From NCBI RefSeq assembly GCF_051175315.1, contig NZ_CP195100.1, forward strand, positions 2,480,001-2,544,000: DNA of 64,000 bases, given 5' to 3'. Position 1 is the stretch's first letter; every line of letters starts with the position of its first letter. The stretch is from Tundrisphaera sp051175315 (lineage in GTDB: Bacteria; Planctomycetota; Planctomycetia; Isosphaerales; Isosphaeraceae). This document shows, one piece after another, positions 27,300 through 36,587 of the stretch. A program made the translations under genes and the position numbers. The notes beneath the pieces were generated by a model that was not told the origin of the DNA, did no database searches, and worked only from the letters and a program-made list of their open reading frames with translations.

Positions 27300-29288
27300 T
27301 CAGTCGACCCTGGGGGTGATGATGGGTCGGCGGGCCATGGATGAGACGCGGACCGGCAACGTCTTCTGGGCCAAGGCGTTGCCCGCCCGATCGATCAGCC
27401 CCCCCGCCGCCACCCGCAGCACATGCTTGCCCTTGCGATGGCCCGGGGCGACGCGGAAGGTCACGATCACCGTCCTGGAGTCGGCCGATGGGGTCGAGAC
27501 GACCGGCGTCCCTTTCAACTTCGATGGGCCCCGCGGTCCTGCCAGGCTGAAAACCCTCCCGACGTCCAGGCGTGCCGGGTCGATCCCGCTCCGGTCGTCG
27601 CGGAAAGTGGCGGTCGCGATCCCGGTCTTCGGATTGTAGGCGACCCCGAGGGCCCGGGGGGCGACCGTGTCGATCCGGACCGTCGTGATCGCGGCCTCCG
27701 GATAGGGTGATCCGGCGGTCGGGAGGACGACCCCGGTGATCGCGTAGGTCCCGTCGTCCAGCGGGGGGGACGTCAGGGCCCACCGGCCGTCGCTCCCGGC
27801 GATGGTCTCGCCGATCGGGAATGGCGACGACGCGTCGGCCCGGCGGGCGAACAGGCGCACCAAGGCCAGCGGCTCGACCGTGCCCAGGAATCGCGGCTGG
27901 TGATCGCCCGTGATGCCGTCCGAGTTCGACGACCCGAGGTCGGTCAGCGGGTCGAGGCCCCCGGCGAATGCATAGGCAGTCGCCGTCGTGTCCAGCGCAT
28001 AATCCGTGCCCGAGTCCTTGCGGACGACGGTGACGCGCACCCCGAAGACCCCCGGCGTGGCGAAGGTCTTCGATCCGAACACCAGGAATTTCCTGGCGGT
28101 CGAGTCGTAGGCGACCGTGGCCGGCGTGGTGGTGCCGTCGCCCCAGGAGATCGCCGCCGAGAACACGCCCGGGTCCTGATTGCTCGCGGAGGCCGGGTCG
28201 GCGAACGAGGCCAGCGGCCCCGAGAAGGGCTGGCCGGCCGTGGTGGTGATCGGAAAGCCGGACCCGAGCAGGGGGGCGACCACGTCCGCGACCGGCTGGA
28301 CGATCGCCGCGGTGGTCGCCGTGACGACCTGGCCCGTCAGGCGTCGGGTGATGGTCACGGTGACCTGCTGCGTCCCGGCGGCGGAATAGGTGAACGAGCC
28401 GCGGACGATGAACTGGCCGGCGGACCCGGCGACGGCTTCGATCGTCCCGACGGTCGTCGGCAGCCCGGGCCCCCAGGCGACCGTGGCGAAATAGTCGGCG
28501 CCGGTCGTGCCGGCGTCGAGGTCCGAGAACGACGCGACCGGCACTCCGGAGATCAAGGCCCCGGCCGACGCGGCGATCACCGTCCCGGACGCATTCAGGG
28601 CCGAGGACACGATGGTACCCTGGCTGACGGCGTCGGCGACCTGCCCGGTGGAGATGCGGACGATGGAGACGGTGGCGTCCTCGGCCCCCGGGTCGCGGTA
28701 CGTGTACGTGCCGCCCACCGCGAAGCCCCCATTGGCCCCGGCCGTGACGGTCGCGGGCGTCGTCGCCTCCCCCTCGCCCCATCGGATCGTCGCCCGGTAA
28801 TCGTCGGCCGTCCCGCCGAAATCCTGGAAGGTGGCGAGCGTCCCGTTGAAGGCCCGGCCGGTGATGGCCGTGAAGGGCGTCGCGACCAGAGACAGGTCGG
28901 CCTCGGTCACGCTGGCTTCCCCCTGGGCGGAGGTCCGCGTCTTGTCCGCGTCCGACCCGACCAGGGTCACGGTGACCTGATAGCGACTGGGGCGTCCGTA
29001 GGTCTTGATGCCGATGACGTCGAAGCCGCCCGTCCCGTTCGCGGCGATGCTGCCGGGCGTGGTCGTGCCGTCGCCCCAGGCGATCGTCGCGGCCGATGCC
29101 TCCGAACCGGCCACGTCGGACGCGGCGAAAGTCGCGACCTTGCCCTGGAACGACTGGTCCTCGACGGCGAGGACCGGGCCGACGACGAATGCCATCAGGT
29201 CCCGGGCCTCCAGCCGTTCGATCGGCCCGGGCGACGGCCTCCGCACCCCGCCCCTCACACGATCCGCTCTCGAAGGACGCTTCCGCAT
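27300..29288 (-). CDS. Planctomycete surface protein with four WGDG-type beta-sandwich repeats
   Basis: This 662-residue protein opens with a basic stretch and the planctomycete signature PIERLEARDLMAF (23-34), thought to mark exported or surface-anchored proteins. Four repeats of about 100 residues follow, each centred on a W-G-(D/E/P)-G motif (near 71, 170, 272 and 382) and ending in a Q-V-T-V-T-like strand, as in PKD/cadherin-like adhesion modules. A Ig-like domain (about 455-560, DGTYAITGVV) and a C-terminal module (RVAPGHRKGKHVLRV) complete it. An adhesive or structural role is likely. I chose the Met at 29288 because upstream residues lack family features. The neighbour upstream carries a related leader signature. 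Confidence 0.8.
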   Translation of the reverse strand: MRKRPSRADRVRGGVRRPSPGPIERLEARDLMAFVVGPVLAVEDQSFQGKVATFAASDVAGSEASAATIAWGDGTTTPGSIAANGTGGFDVIGIKTYGRPSRYQVTVTLVGSDADKTRTSAQGEASVTEADLSLVATPFTAITGRAFNGTLATFQDFGGTADDYRATIRWGEGEATTPATVTAGANGGFAVGGTYTYRDPGAEDATVSIVRISTGQVADAVSQGTIVSSALNASGTVIAASAGALISGVPVASFSDLDAGTTGADYFATVAWGPGLPTTVGTIEAVAGSAGQFIVRGSFTYSAAGTQQVTVTITRRLTGQVVTATTAAIVQPVADVVAPLLGSGFPITTTAGQPFSGPLASFADPASASNQDPGVFSAAISWGDGTTTPATVAYDSTARKFLVFGSKTFATPGVFGVRVTVVRKDSGTDYALDTTATAYAFAGGLDPLTDLGSSNSDGITGDHQPRFLGTVEPLALVRLFARRADASSPFPIGETIAGSDGRWALTSPPLDDGTYAITGVVLPTAGSPYPEAAITTVRIDTVAPRALGVAYNPKTGIATATFRDDRSGIDPARLDVGRVFSLAGPRGPSKLKGTPVVSTPSADSRTVIVTFRVAPGHRKGKHVLRVAAGGLIDRAGNALAQKTLPVRVSSMARRPIITPRVD

Positions 29289-29391
29289 GCATGCACTCCC
29301 GGACGAGGTTGGGGGGACCCGAGGAGGCCTGGCGTGCTCGGGCGGAGTCGGGACGGCCCAGGGCCGGGGCTCGCCGATCGGTCGGCCTCGA

Positions 29392-30033
29392 TCAGTGTTT
29401 CTTGGTCGAGTTGTGCTTGAACGTATTGATGCCGTTGATGATGGCGACCCGGGCCGCCTCGATCGCATTGTCCTGCGCCAGCGAGTTCAGGGCGATGGCG
29501 GTGGGGCTCGCGGTCGGGCTCGGGGTCGCCTGGAAGAGCGCCCTGCCGAGGGTCCCCTTGTCGAAGGGGATCTTGCCGTTGGCGTTCGTCGAGGCGTTGA
29601 TCTTCTTGGTGATGATGGCCATCGGGTCGGAAGGGTTGTCCCGATCCTTCTTCCCGTAGATGGGCGACTGCTGGAAGTTGTTGCGCAGCTGCTGGGCGAG
29701 CAGGTCGACCCGCTGCTGGGTGTACTGATTGATCGCCGCGAGATCGCCCGCCGGGTCGCCCGTGATGGGGTTCGTCGAGGTGGCGCCGATCGGGGCGGTC
29801 CGCGCCTGGATCGAGGAGAGATAGACCGCTCGCGTGGCGCCATACTCGCGGATGAAGGCGGAGAACGACGCATTCACCATGGCCACGACCGAGCTGGATT
29901 GTCCCCTGGCACCCCGGTCGGACGGGCGGTGGAGCGCCGCGGTCGTCGCGACACCCCCTCCGGCCCCGCTCAGCACCTTGCGTTCCTCCAGCGCCTCCAC
30001 GAATCCGGGTTGGAAATTCCGGCGAGCTCTCAT
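29392..30033 (-). CDS. Small planctomycete surface-type protein with LEERKVLS leader
   Basis: This 213-residue protein begins MRARRNFQPGFVEALEERKVLSG, the same kind of leader as the downstream 662-residue protein. The rest is helical and Ser/Thr/Ala/Asn-rich (INQYTQQRVDLLAQQLRNNF) and ends in a basic tail (FKHNSTKKH). No enzymatic motif is visible. It lies 103 bp upstream of the larger gene on the same strand, so co-expression is likely. Function unknown. Confidence 0.7.
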   Translation of the reverse strand: MRARRNFQPGFVEALEERKVLSGAGGGVATTAALHRPSDRGARGQSSSVVAMVNASFSAFIREYGATRAVYLSSIQARTAPIGATSTNPITGDPAGDLAAINQYTQQRVDLLAQQLRNNFQQSPIYGKKDRDNPSDPMAIITKKINASTNANGKIPFDKGTLGRALFQATPSPTASPTAIALNSLAQDNAIEAARVAIINGINTFKHNSTKKH

Positions 30034-30491
30034 CGTTCATGACCTCCGTGCGACGTGGGCGAGATGGGGCTCCTCAACTCCTTCAGATCGAGTTGAATCA
30101 CGCAACCGAATGCGTTGAGGGTGCCCCGGGACGCGACAACTTTATCATGCAGCTTGGAGGCCTCGCCCGATTCTTCGGGTCAAGTCCGCGTCCCCGGATG
30201 CCGACGGCGCCGACTCGCGCCGGGGCGGTGGCCGGGGCCCCCGGCCGGGCGTGGAATCACTCGGATTCGCCGCTTTCAAAGGGGGTTTTCGCCGTCCAAT
30301 TAAGCGTCAAATCATGATATGGCAGTCTAAACGACCTGGTCGGTTGTGAATCTGCCCGCGGCCCTCACCCGGAAGGCCCTCATTCTCGTCATATTCGATA
30401 ATACCTGGAGAATCGTCGCGAGGGGGCCGATCCTGAATCCCATGTCGTTCGTGGCGGATGACGTGGTCTGTCCATGTGAGGGTCTGGTGTG
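30034..30491. other. Divergent intergenic region
   Basis: About 0.46 kb separates the leftward surface-protein gene from the rightward 1275-residue gene. It includes an AT-richer patch (about 30290-30345 and 30385-30420) suitable for divergent promoters. I see no gene, tRNA or strong palindrome. Confidence 0.4.
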
Positions 30492-33400
30492 ATGATGAAA
30501 CGGATCGGGATGACCCTGGCGATTTCCGGGGTATTGGTCGGGCTGTCGCGGATGCCCGCCGATGGCGGGGACATCCTCGGCCACATGCGCGGCGAGCCGG
30601 CCCCGCCGACGCTCAGCCAGGTCGCCCGGATGATCGACGAGATCCAGTCCAACATCCTCGACCAGGGCACCGTCGTCGTGAAGCAGCCCGACGTCTGGAG
30701 CCAGGCCCGGATGACCAAGTTCCGCCGGGAGTTCGAGGACACCATGAGTCCCGAACTGACGACCTTCACCCGCTACATCTCGGGGAGGATCGCCCGGAGC
30801 GACTCGGCATCGCTGAGCAGCCAGACCGCGCTGGGGGCCGCCCTGACGCCGTTCGCCCCGGGATTCACGCCGCAAATCAGCACGCAGGAACAACTCAACT
30901 CCGAGCGGACGACGGTGATGGGCCTGGTCACCAAGGATGGCGAGATCGCGACCCCCCCCATCCCGGACGCCTCGAAGGCCCCGGAGGCGACGTTCACCCT
31001 GCTGAACCAGGTCGTCAAGGGGACCAAGGACCCGTCCGTGCTGGCCTCCAGCACCGAATTCGGCCTGGAGCCCAACGTCTTCCTCGACCAGAAGGCCGAC
31101 TATCTGACCCACCTCCAGCGCATCCGCCGGATCAACCTGGGCGACGACAACTCCGACTCCGCCGGTTATGGCCTGTACCTGATGCGAGTGCCCGTCTCGA
31201 TCCAGCCCGGGGACAAGACTAAGAAAGGGTTTGGCGCCGTCGTCAACATGACCATGCGTCACGACTTCGGGCCGAGATTCCTCCCGGCGACCTACCGCAA
31301 CCTGGTCATCAATGACGTGATCGATCAGCTCGCCCCGGTCGTCACCGAATCGATCCGGACCGGGACGGCCTACGATTACTGGAACGCGAGGAGGGCCTAT
31401 CTGGATTTGAAGGGGAAGCTCGCCTCGGCATCGGCCACGCTCGCCCCCGGCACGCCCACGGAATTCGCCGGCATCGAGGCGGAGAGGGAATATCTGGACC
31501 GCCTGGCGCCCAGCCGGGAGCGGGAGGAGGCGGGACTCAAGCTGACCGACCTGCTGGAAGCGATGAGGAAGATCAGCAACGTGGCCCAGTCCCTCCCGAC
31601 CAGCAGGACCGGCTCCCGGACCTACTCCATCGCCCCGAGCGACATCAAGCGGGTCTTCATCGCCCAGAACATCCTGAACCTCGCCTACGACACGCAGCAA
31701 GCCCTGGACATGAACTTCCTCGCGTGGCCGGCCACCGCCAAGGTGAAGAGTTCCGACGTCCGCTCGTACCTTCGCCATGAGCTGGAATCGGCCTACGACC
31801 TGGTCGAGGGGCGGTGCAAGGATCAGCCCCCGCTGCTCGAGGACGTCGAATATATCGAGGATCTGGCCAACCAGGTCGCCTGCCGCAAGTTCGAGGGGCC
31901 GAAGGGGGTCGCCAAGGATTCGGCCGAGGAGCGGAACGAATTCGCCACCCTCTACGAGAGCTTCACGCACCGCCTGCCGGGCAACTTGCGATACCGCTCG
32001 ATCGGCGTCCTGTCGTGGGCCATCGTCATCGAGGCCGGCCTGCTCAATCGCCAGCTCCGCGAGGACATGAGGCAGACCAAGGGCGTGGACGGCTACGCCT
32101 GCCCCGCCGACCTCGACGTGTTCCATTTCTATGTGCCGACCCCGCTGCCCGATGCGGAGGTCGCCTTCCAGGAATACATCAAGGCCCGGTGGCCCATGAT
32201 CACTTTCTCGCTGGAACCGGTCACCGACCAGCAGAATATCGAGGACGCCTTCACTCGCCGCCGCGACCTCCAGCTGGCCGTGGCCTTCGCCCTCTCGTCG
32301 GGCCGGATCAGCTTCCGCCAGGCGATCCAATTCACCCGGCAACTGCAGTACGAGGCCCAGACGATCGCCCTGAACCAGACCGTAGCGGCCTTCGCCCACG
32401 GCACCGACACGTTCGGCTGGAGGTTCACCCCCCGATTCCAGACCCCTCCCGAGGAGGGCAACGGTCGGGCGGTCGCCAACCTGCTGCTCCGGGGCGGGCC
32501 CGGGCCGAACTACCAGCTCAAGAACAGCAAGATCGAGCCCGGGATGCGCGAGCTGACCGCCGTGGTCGTCATGCCCTCGTTCGTCCGGGGGATGAGGCTG
32601 GACGTCGACGGGAACTGGTTCCACCTCCACGACCCCGACGATCGCAAGGTCGACACGAAGCGGACGATCGAGCTGGGACGGCGGATCAACGTGGCCCGAC
32701 ACACCCTGGACGCCGCCTGCATCGACGGCCATTATCGCCCCGACGATGCGGAGCGGCTGAGGAACAAGCTCCATCAGCTCGAAGTGATGCTGCCGATGCA
32801 GACCCAGTTCGTGAAGGTCCCCTACGAGAACACGCTCGGGGGCTTCGCCCTGTTCACCCAGGGGGTCTCCGCGCTGGTCCCCGAACTCTCGGGCTTCGAG
32901 GGGGTCGAGTTCCTCGACACGACCAGGGCCAACGAGGTCATCGTCTACGGCAAGGATTTCAGCATCTACGAGACGGCCGTCGTGGTCGGAGGCAAGGCCT
33001 TGCCCCGCGAGGGGCAGGGCAGGGCCTTCACCACGGACAAGGACAATAACCCGGTGCTGGTCGGCACGGCGCTGAGCCCGCTGAGGACCGCCGACGGCCA
33101 GCAAATCCTCCTGACATCCAACGGCGGCCAGATCAACATCCAGGACGAAGGGAGCTACGACATCCTGAGCCGCGAGGTGATGCGGGTCCGCATCCCGCCG
33201 AAGGTGGCCAAGGCCGCCCGAAGCGACCGAACCGAGGTGGTCGAGATGTACGTGGCCACGCCCAACGGCATCTCGAATCGGCTGGCCTTCCCGGTGGCGA
33301 AGCCGGACGATCCCGCCCCCGCCCCCGCCCCGGTATTCGGCCCCGTCCAGTCGACCGCCTCCTTCGCGTTCATCAACCCGGAAGTCGCCGTCGGGCTGTC

Positions 33401-34319
33401 GGCCCATCGTGGAGAGAAGACGCTCCTGGTCGATGCGGTCAGGAAATTTCAGACCGGTGCCACGCTCCGCCTCCAGCCCACGGATCCCCAGGCACCCCTC
33501 CCCGAATCGGTCAATCTCCGGTTCACCTTTCCGCTGACCGGGAAGACCATCCTGCCGCCGATCGAGGTCGCCAAGGTGCCGCTTCGCGACGGGTCCTACC
33601 AGATCGACTCCGACGGGCTGGACGCCCTCGTCAACAAGCTTGTGGGCCTTTATAAAGACGCGGGCGAGTTGATCCCCGGCGAGGTGAAGGCCAGGCAGGT
33701 CCAGGTCCAGCCGGTCGTGGGGGGGGACGCCGAACTCTCGGCCGGATCGATGGCCCTGAACGTCCCGGTGTTCGCTTTCGAGTTCGTCATCGGCGCCGCC
33801 CCGCCTCCCCCGAGCGAGCCGATCGGGGAGGCCGCGCCCCCCGCCTCGGCGAAGCCTGCCACCCCGACGGCGACCGCCACGGCGACGGCGACCGCCAGCA
33901 GGAATCAGGGCACCCCGGGTGCCAACCTCGCCGCCCCGGCCGGCGACCCCCTGGTTCGCAGGGCCTCGACGGCGGCCCCGAGGGAGATCGACCCCGAAGT
34001 CCGGCCGGCACAGGTCCCGCCCGTCGACGACCTGGCGCTCCCGCCGCTGCCGGCCGATGGCACGGGCCCGGCCACGCCGGCCCCCGCCATCGCCCCGACG
34101 GCGGCCCAGGCCGCACCCGCCGCGGCCCAGAAGCCGGCGACCGCCCAGACCATGATCGTGGTCCCCTCCGGCGGGACCCCCTCGGTCAACGTCTCGGTCC
34201 CGATCCGGAACGAACCCGCCACGACGGCCAGGAAGCACCACGGGCTGTTCCGCCGACAGCCCGCCGGCCCCGCCCCGGCGAAGGGGCCGCTCCTGGAACG
34301 GATCATGGGCCGGCCATGA
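30492..34319 (+). CDS. Large secreted planctomycete orphan with IPT/TIG-like domain
   Basis: This 1275-residue protein has a signal peptide (MKRIGMTLAISGVLVGLS). The N-terminal 700 residues are helical and well-formed, with no domain I recognise (YGLYLMRVPVSIQPGD, VNMTMRHDFGPRF, RSIGVLSWAIVIEAGLL). Residues about 795-940 look like an IPT/TIG beta-sandwich (EVIVYGKDFSIYETAVVVGG, VEMYVATPNGISNRLAF). A Pro-rich hinge follows, then another beta segment, a Thr/Ala tract (about 1115-1135), an Ala/Pro-rich region and a basic C-terminus (RKHHGLFRR). It may be an exported envelope scaffold; this is inference. An ATG three bases downstream and a GTG three bases upstream are also possible starts. Confidence 0.75.
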   Translation: MMKRIGMTLAISGVLVGLSRMPADGGDILGHMRGEPAPPTLSQVARMIDEIQSNILDQGTVVVKQPDVWSQARMTKFRREFEDTMSPELTTFTRYISGRIARSDSASLSSQTALGAALTPFAPGFTPQISTQEQLNSERTTVMGLVTKDGEIATPPIPDASKAPEATFTLLNQVVKGTKDPSVLASSTEFGLEPNVFLDQKADYLTHLQRIRRINLGDDNSDSAGYGLYLMRVPVSIQPGDKTKKGFGAVVNMTMRHDFGPRFLPATYRNLVINDVIDQLAPVVTESIRTGTAYDYWNARRAYLDLKGKLASASATLAPGTPTEFAGIEAEREYLDRLAPSREREEAGLKLTDLLEAMRKISNVAQSLPTSRTGSRTYSIAPSDIKRVFIAQNILNLAYDTQQALDMNFLAWPATAKVKSSDVRSYLRHELESAYDLVEGRCKDQPPLLEDVEYIEDLANQVACRKFEGPKGVAKDSAEERNEFATLYESFTHRLPGNLRYRSIGVLSWAIVIEAGLLNRQLREDMRQTKGVDGYACPADLDVFHFYVPTPLPDAEVAFQEYIKARWPMITFSLEPVTDQQNIEDAFTRRRDLQLAVAFALSSGRISFRQAIQFTRQLQYEAQTIALNQTVAAFAHGTDTFGWRFTPRFQTPPEEGNGRAVANLLLRGGPGPNYQLKNSKIEPGMRELTAVVVMPSFVRGMRLDVDGNWFHLHDPDDRKVDTKRTIELGRRINVARHTLDAACIDGHYRPDDAERLRNKLHQLEVMLPMQTQFVKVPYENTLGGFALFTQGVSALVPELSGFEGVEFLDTTRANEVIVYGKDFSIYETAVVVGGKALPREGQGRAFTTDKDNNPVLVGTALSPLRTADGQQILLTSNGGQINIQDEGSYDILSREVMRVRIPPKVAKAARSDRTEVVEMYVATPNGISNRLAFPVAKPDDPAPAPAPVFGPVQSTASFAFINPEVAVGLSAHRGEKTLLVDAVRKFQTGATLRLQPTDPQAPLPESVNLRFTFPLTGKTILPPIEVAKVPLRDGSYQIDSDGLDALVNKLVGLYKDAGELIPGEVKARQVQVQPVVGGDAELSAGSMALNVPVFAFEFVIGAAPPPPSEPIGEAAPPASAKPATPTATATATATASRNQGTPGANLAAPAGDPLVRRASTAAPREIDPEVRPAQVPPVDDLALPPLPADGTGPATPAPAIAPTAAQAAPAAAQKPATAQTMIVVPSGGTPSVNVSVPIRNEPATTARKHHGLFRRQPAGPAPAKGPLLERIMGRP

Positions 34320-34328
34320 TTTTGCCCA

Positions 34329-34362
34329 GGCGTGGGCGGGGAACGATCAACCCGCCCACGCC
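34329..34362. terminator. Hairpin between convergent genes
   Basis: GGCGTGGGCGGG (34329-34340) pairs with CCCGCCCACGCC (34351-34362) over 12 bp with a 10-nt loop. It lies between the stops of the rightward orphan (34319) and the leftward TPR gene (34398). No T tract follows, so termination efficiency is uncertain. Confidence 0.6.
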
Positions 34363-34397
34363 CCCTGGTCGCAGGTCGCCCCGGACGTCGTCCGGCG

Positions 34398-36296
34398 TCA
34401 TCTGGCCCTGGCACTGCTCGCGCGGAAGTCCGCCTGCGGGGGCGTGAGGGTTTCGTAGAGTTGACGCTTGGCAAGCAACTCGGAGTCTTTCGACCCGGGC
34501 AGCAAGGTGGCAACTGGTGCGGAATCGGTGGACATGGACATGTCGGACAGATACCCGGTGATCGGATAATAATTTTTGAGGCTGTTTCCGAGATTCTGCG
34601 CCAGGAGCTGAATTTTACCCGGGGTGGGGGAACCGGCGAGGTCCGCCGCCTCCACGCGGGCGTCTCGCTGGAACGGGTCGAGACGCAACACGACCTGGAA
34701 ATCCGCGAGTGCCTTCTCCCGTTGTCCCTGAAGCTGCCGGGCGCGGGCCCGACCCAGGAAAGCTTCGGCGTCACGAGGGTTGATCGCAATCAACGTGTCA
34801 TAGTCGGCGATGGCCTGGGAATATTTGACCAGGGCCATCGAGGCCCTGGCGTGATTCTTCAGGGCCTGGGCATCACGAGGATTGCCTTTGATCAATTCGA
34901 CGAAGTCCGCCGCAGCATCGGCGTACTCTTTCCGCTCGAAGTAGAGTTGCGCACGGGCGCGGCGGGCGGTGACGTCTTCGGGATGCCGTTTCAAGACCTC
35001 GCTGTAATCACGGATCGCGCCGGCGATGTCCTGTTTCGCAACAAGGAGGGGGGCGCGACCGGCATGGGCCCGGGCCAGGATCTCGGGATGGACACGGCCC
35101 GCGCGTGATGCGGAGAGCAGTACGGCGTCGTGCTCCGCCGGCTCAAGGCTCAGGGCGGCGATCTCCGGGCTCTCCTGGGCCTCGACCGAGGCAGGGACGA
35201 TCACGGCATCGTATTGGGCCAATGCCCCTTCCTGGTCGGGGACAGGCTGGTTCGTCAGGACGACGGCGAGATCCAACCGGGCCAGGTGCAGGCGGTCGCG
35301 ATGCTCACTCCGACCAGGCTCGGTGTCCGGGATCGCATCGGGTTGGGCCATGAGTTCGATGGCGGTGCGGTAATCGGCCGCCGCCTCGGCATAGCGGGTC
35401 CCGTTCGCGTCCAGTCGGGTCCGTGCTCGGCCGAGGAGGACGGTCGCGGTCTTCTGCCCGGACCGGATGACTTCGTCGTAATCCCGGATCGCCCGCGCGA
35501 ACTCATTCATCTTGAAGTAGGTCACGGCCCGCTCGACGAGGATGTCCTTGCTCTCCGGGAGGAGTTCCATGGCGGTCGTATAATCCGCGGTCGCCCGGGG
35601 GAAATACCTGAGCCTGGCGGCCGCCCGCGCCCGCTCGCGGTAGAATTCGCCCCGCGTCGGGTCGAGGCGGATCGCCTCGGTGAGGTCGCCGAATGCCCTC
35701 TGATCCTGGGCGACCCTGGACAGGGCCAGCGGTTGATCGCTGCTGGTCTCCCCCTGCTCCTGTGAAAGCCCGCCATAGGCGAGGGCCCGCGCGAAATAGG
35801 CCTCGGCGTCGCGGGGATTCTGGCTCAGCACGGCATCGAGATCGGCGATCGCGTCGGATTCCCGACGGTTCGACACCTCGATCAGCGCCCGCGCCCGGCG
35901 CAACGAAAGGTCGTAAGGCCTCGATCCCAGCCATTCGCCGAGGGTCCGCAGGGCCTCGTCGCCCGGTAGCACGTCGGATGGTCGCACCTGGATCCGAGCG
36001 GGCCCTTCGAGTTGGACCCAGTCGGAAGCGACGTCATTCGGAGACCCGACGCGGTACAGCATCGGCAACGAAGCCGCTGGTGCGAGACCCGAGCCGACCA
36101 GGAGAGTCGCCCCCTCCCGGATCGCGACCCATTCGCCGGGGGCCAGCGGCCTGGTTTGCTCCTTCGAGGTGGGTTGGATCGGCGTCTCGATCGCGGGCTG
36201 ACGGGGGACCGGATCGGCGGCCACGGCCGGGCCGACGGCCGTGAGGATTGGCAGGAGGGCGAGAGTCGCGAGGCGGAAGGTCATGACCGTGCCCAT
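34398..36296 (-). CDS. Exported TPR-repeat protein
   Basis: This 632-residue protein has a signal peptide ending AVGPAVAADP; Met1 or Met5 could start it. Residues 50-120 form a small beta-rich section. Then come many tetratricopeptide repeats, for example AEAYFARALAYGGL, GEFYRERARAAARL, VLLGRARTRLDANG and AEAFLGRARARQLQGQ, with the D-P/N-P turns typical of TPRs. TPRs mediate protein-protein contacts, so a periplasmic scaffold role is likely. No enzyme domain is visible. It is convergent with the 1275-residue orphan and may partner it, but there is no direct evidence. Confidence 0.8.
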   Translation of the reverse strand: MGTVMTFRLATLALLPILTAVGPAVAADPVPRQPAIETPIQPTSKEQTRPLAPGEWVAIREGATLLVGSGLAPAASLPMLYRVGSPNDVASDWVQLEGPARIQVRPSDVLPGDEALRTLGEWLGSRPYDLSLRRARALIEVSNRRESDAIADLDAVLSQNPRDAEAYFARALAYGGLSQEQGETSSDQPLALSRVAQDQRAFGDLTEAIRLDPTRGEFYRERARAAARLRYFPRATADYTTAMELLPESKDILVERAVTYFKMNEFARAIRDYDEVIRSGQKTATVLLGRARTRLDANGTRYAEAAADYRTAIELMAQPDAIPDTEPGRSEHRDRLHLARLDLAVVLTNQPVPDQEGALAQYDAVIVPASVEAQESPEIAALSLEPAEHDAVLLSASRAGRVHPEILARAHAGRAPLLVAKQDIAGAIRDYSEVLKRHPEDVTARRARAQLYFERKEYADAAADFVELIKGNPRDAQALKNHARASMALVKYSQAIADYDTLIAINPRDAEAFLGRARARQLQGQREKALADFQVVLRLDPFQRDARVEAADLAGSPTPGKIQLLAQNLGNSLKNYYPITGYLSDMSMSTDSAPVATLLPGSKDSELLAKRQLYETLTPPQADFRASSARAR

Positions 36297-36380
36297 GAAG
36301 AGGATGTCTTGCCCGCCGCCCTGTCTCCGAGGGGCCGGCCGGGTTGGTAAATTCGACCCTCCGTGGGTGGCATTCTCTCG

Positions 36381-36575
36381 TCAATCCGGCTGCCAGCAGG
36401 CGAGGACGGCGTCCCACATCAATTCCGACCCTTCGATCCCCAGGGCGCGGGTGGCCGGGGACCATGCGCCGTCGCCGAGGAAAAAGTCTTCAGGTTCCAG
36501 GCCCGGGTTGCACCGGACGAACATGAGGATATCACCGTCGGTTTCCGTGTGGAATGGGTCGAGGGCCCTCGCCAT
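36381..36575 (-). CDS. Small 64-residue ORF at the end of the copper/haem operon
   Basis: The short frame reads with sensible composition (DGDILMFVRCNPGLEPEDF, SPATRALGIEGSELMWDAVL), ends in ACWQPD and has high GC in third positions. It starts 12 bp after the stop of the P1-peptidase gene on the same strand, consistent with the last gene of the operon. It is acidic with two cysteines and four aromatic clusters; no family is recognised. Coding status rests on spacing and composition only. Confidence 0.5.
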   Translation of the reverse strand: MARALDPFHTETDGDILMFVRCNPGLEPEDFFLGDGAWSPATRALGIEGSELMWDAVLACWQPD

Positions 36576-36587
36576 GGACGAGTGGAC

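Noticed and set aside
30327..34241. 1304-residue leftward frame
   Set aside because: Antisense shadow of the 1275-residue exported protein, low-complexity Gly/Asp/Arg/Leu composition.
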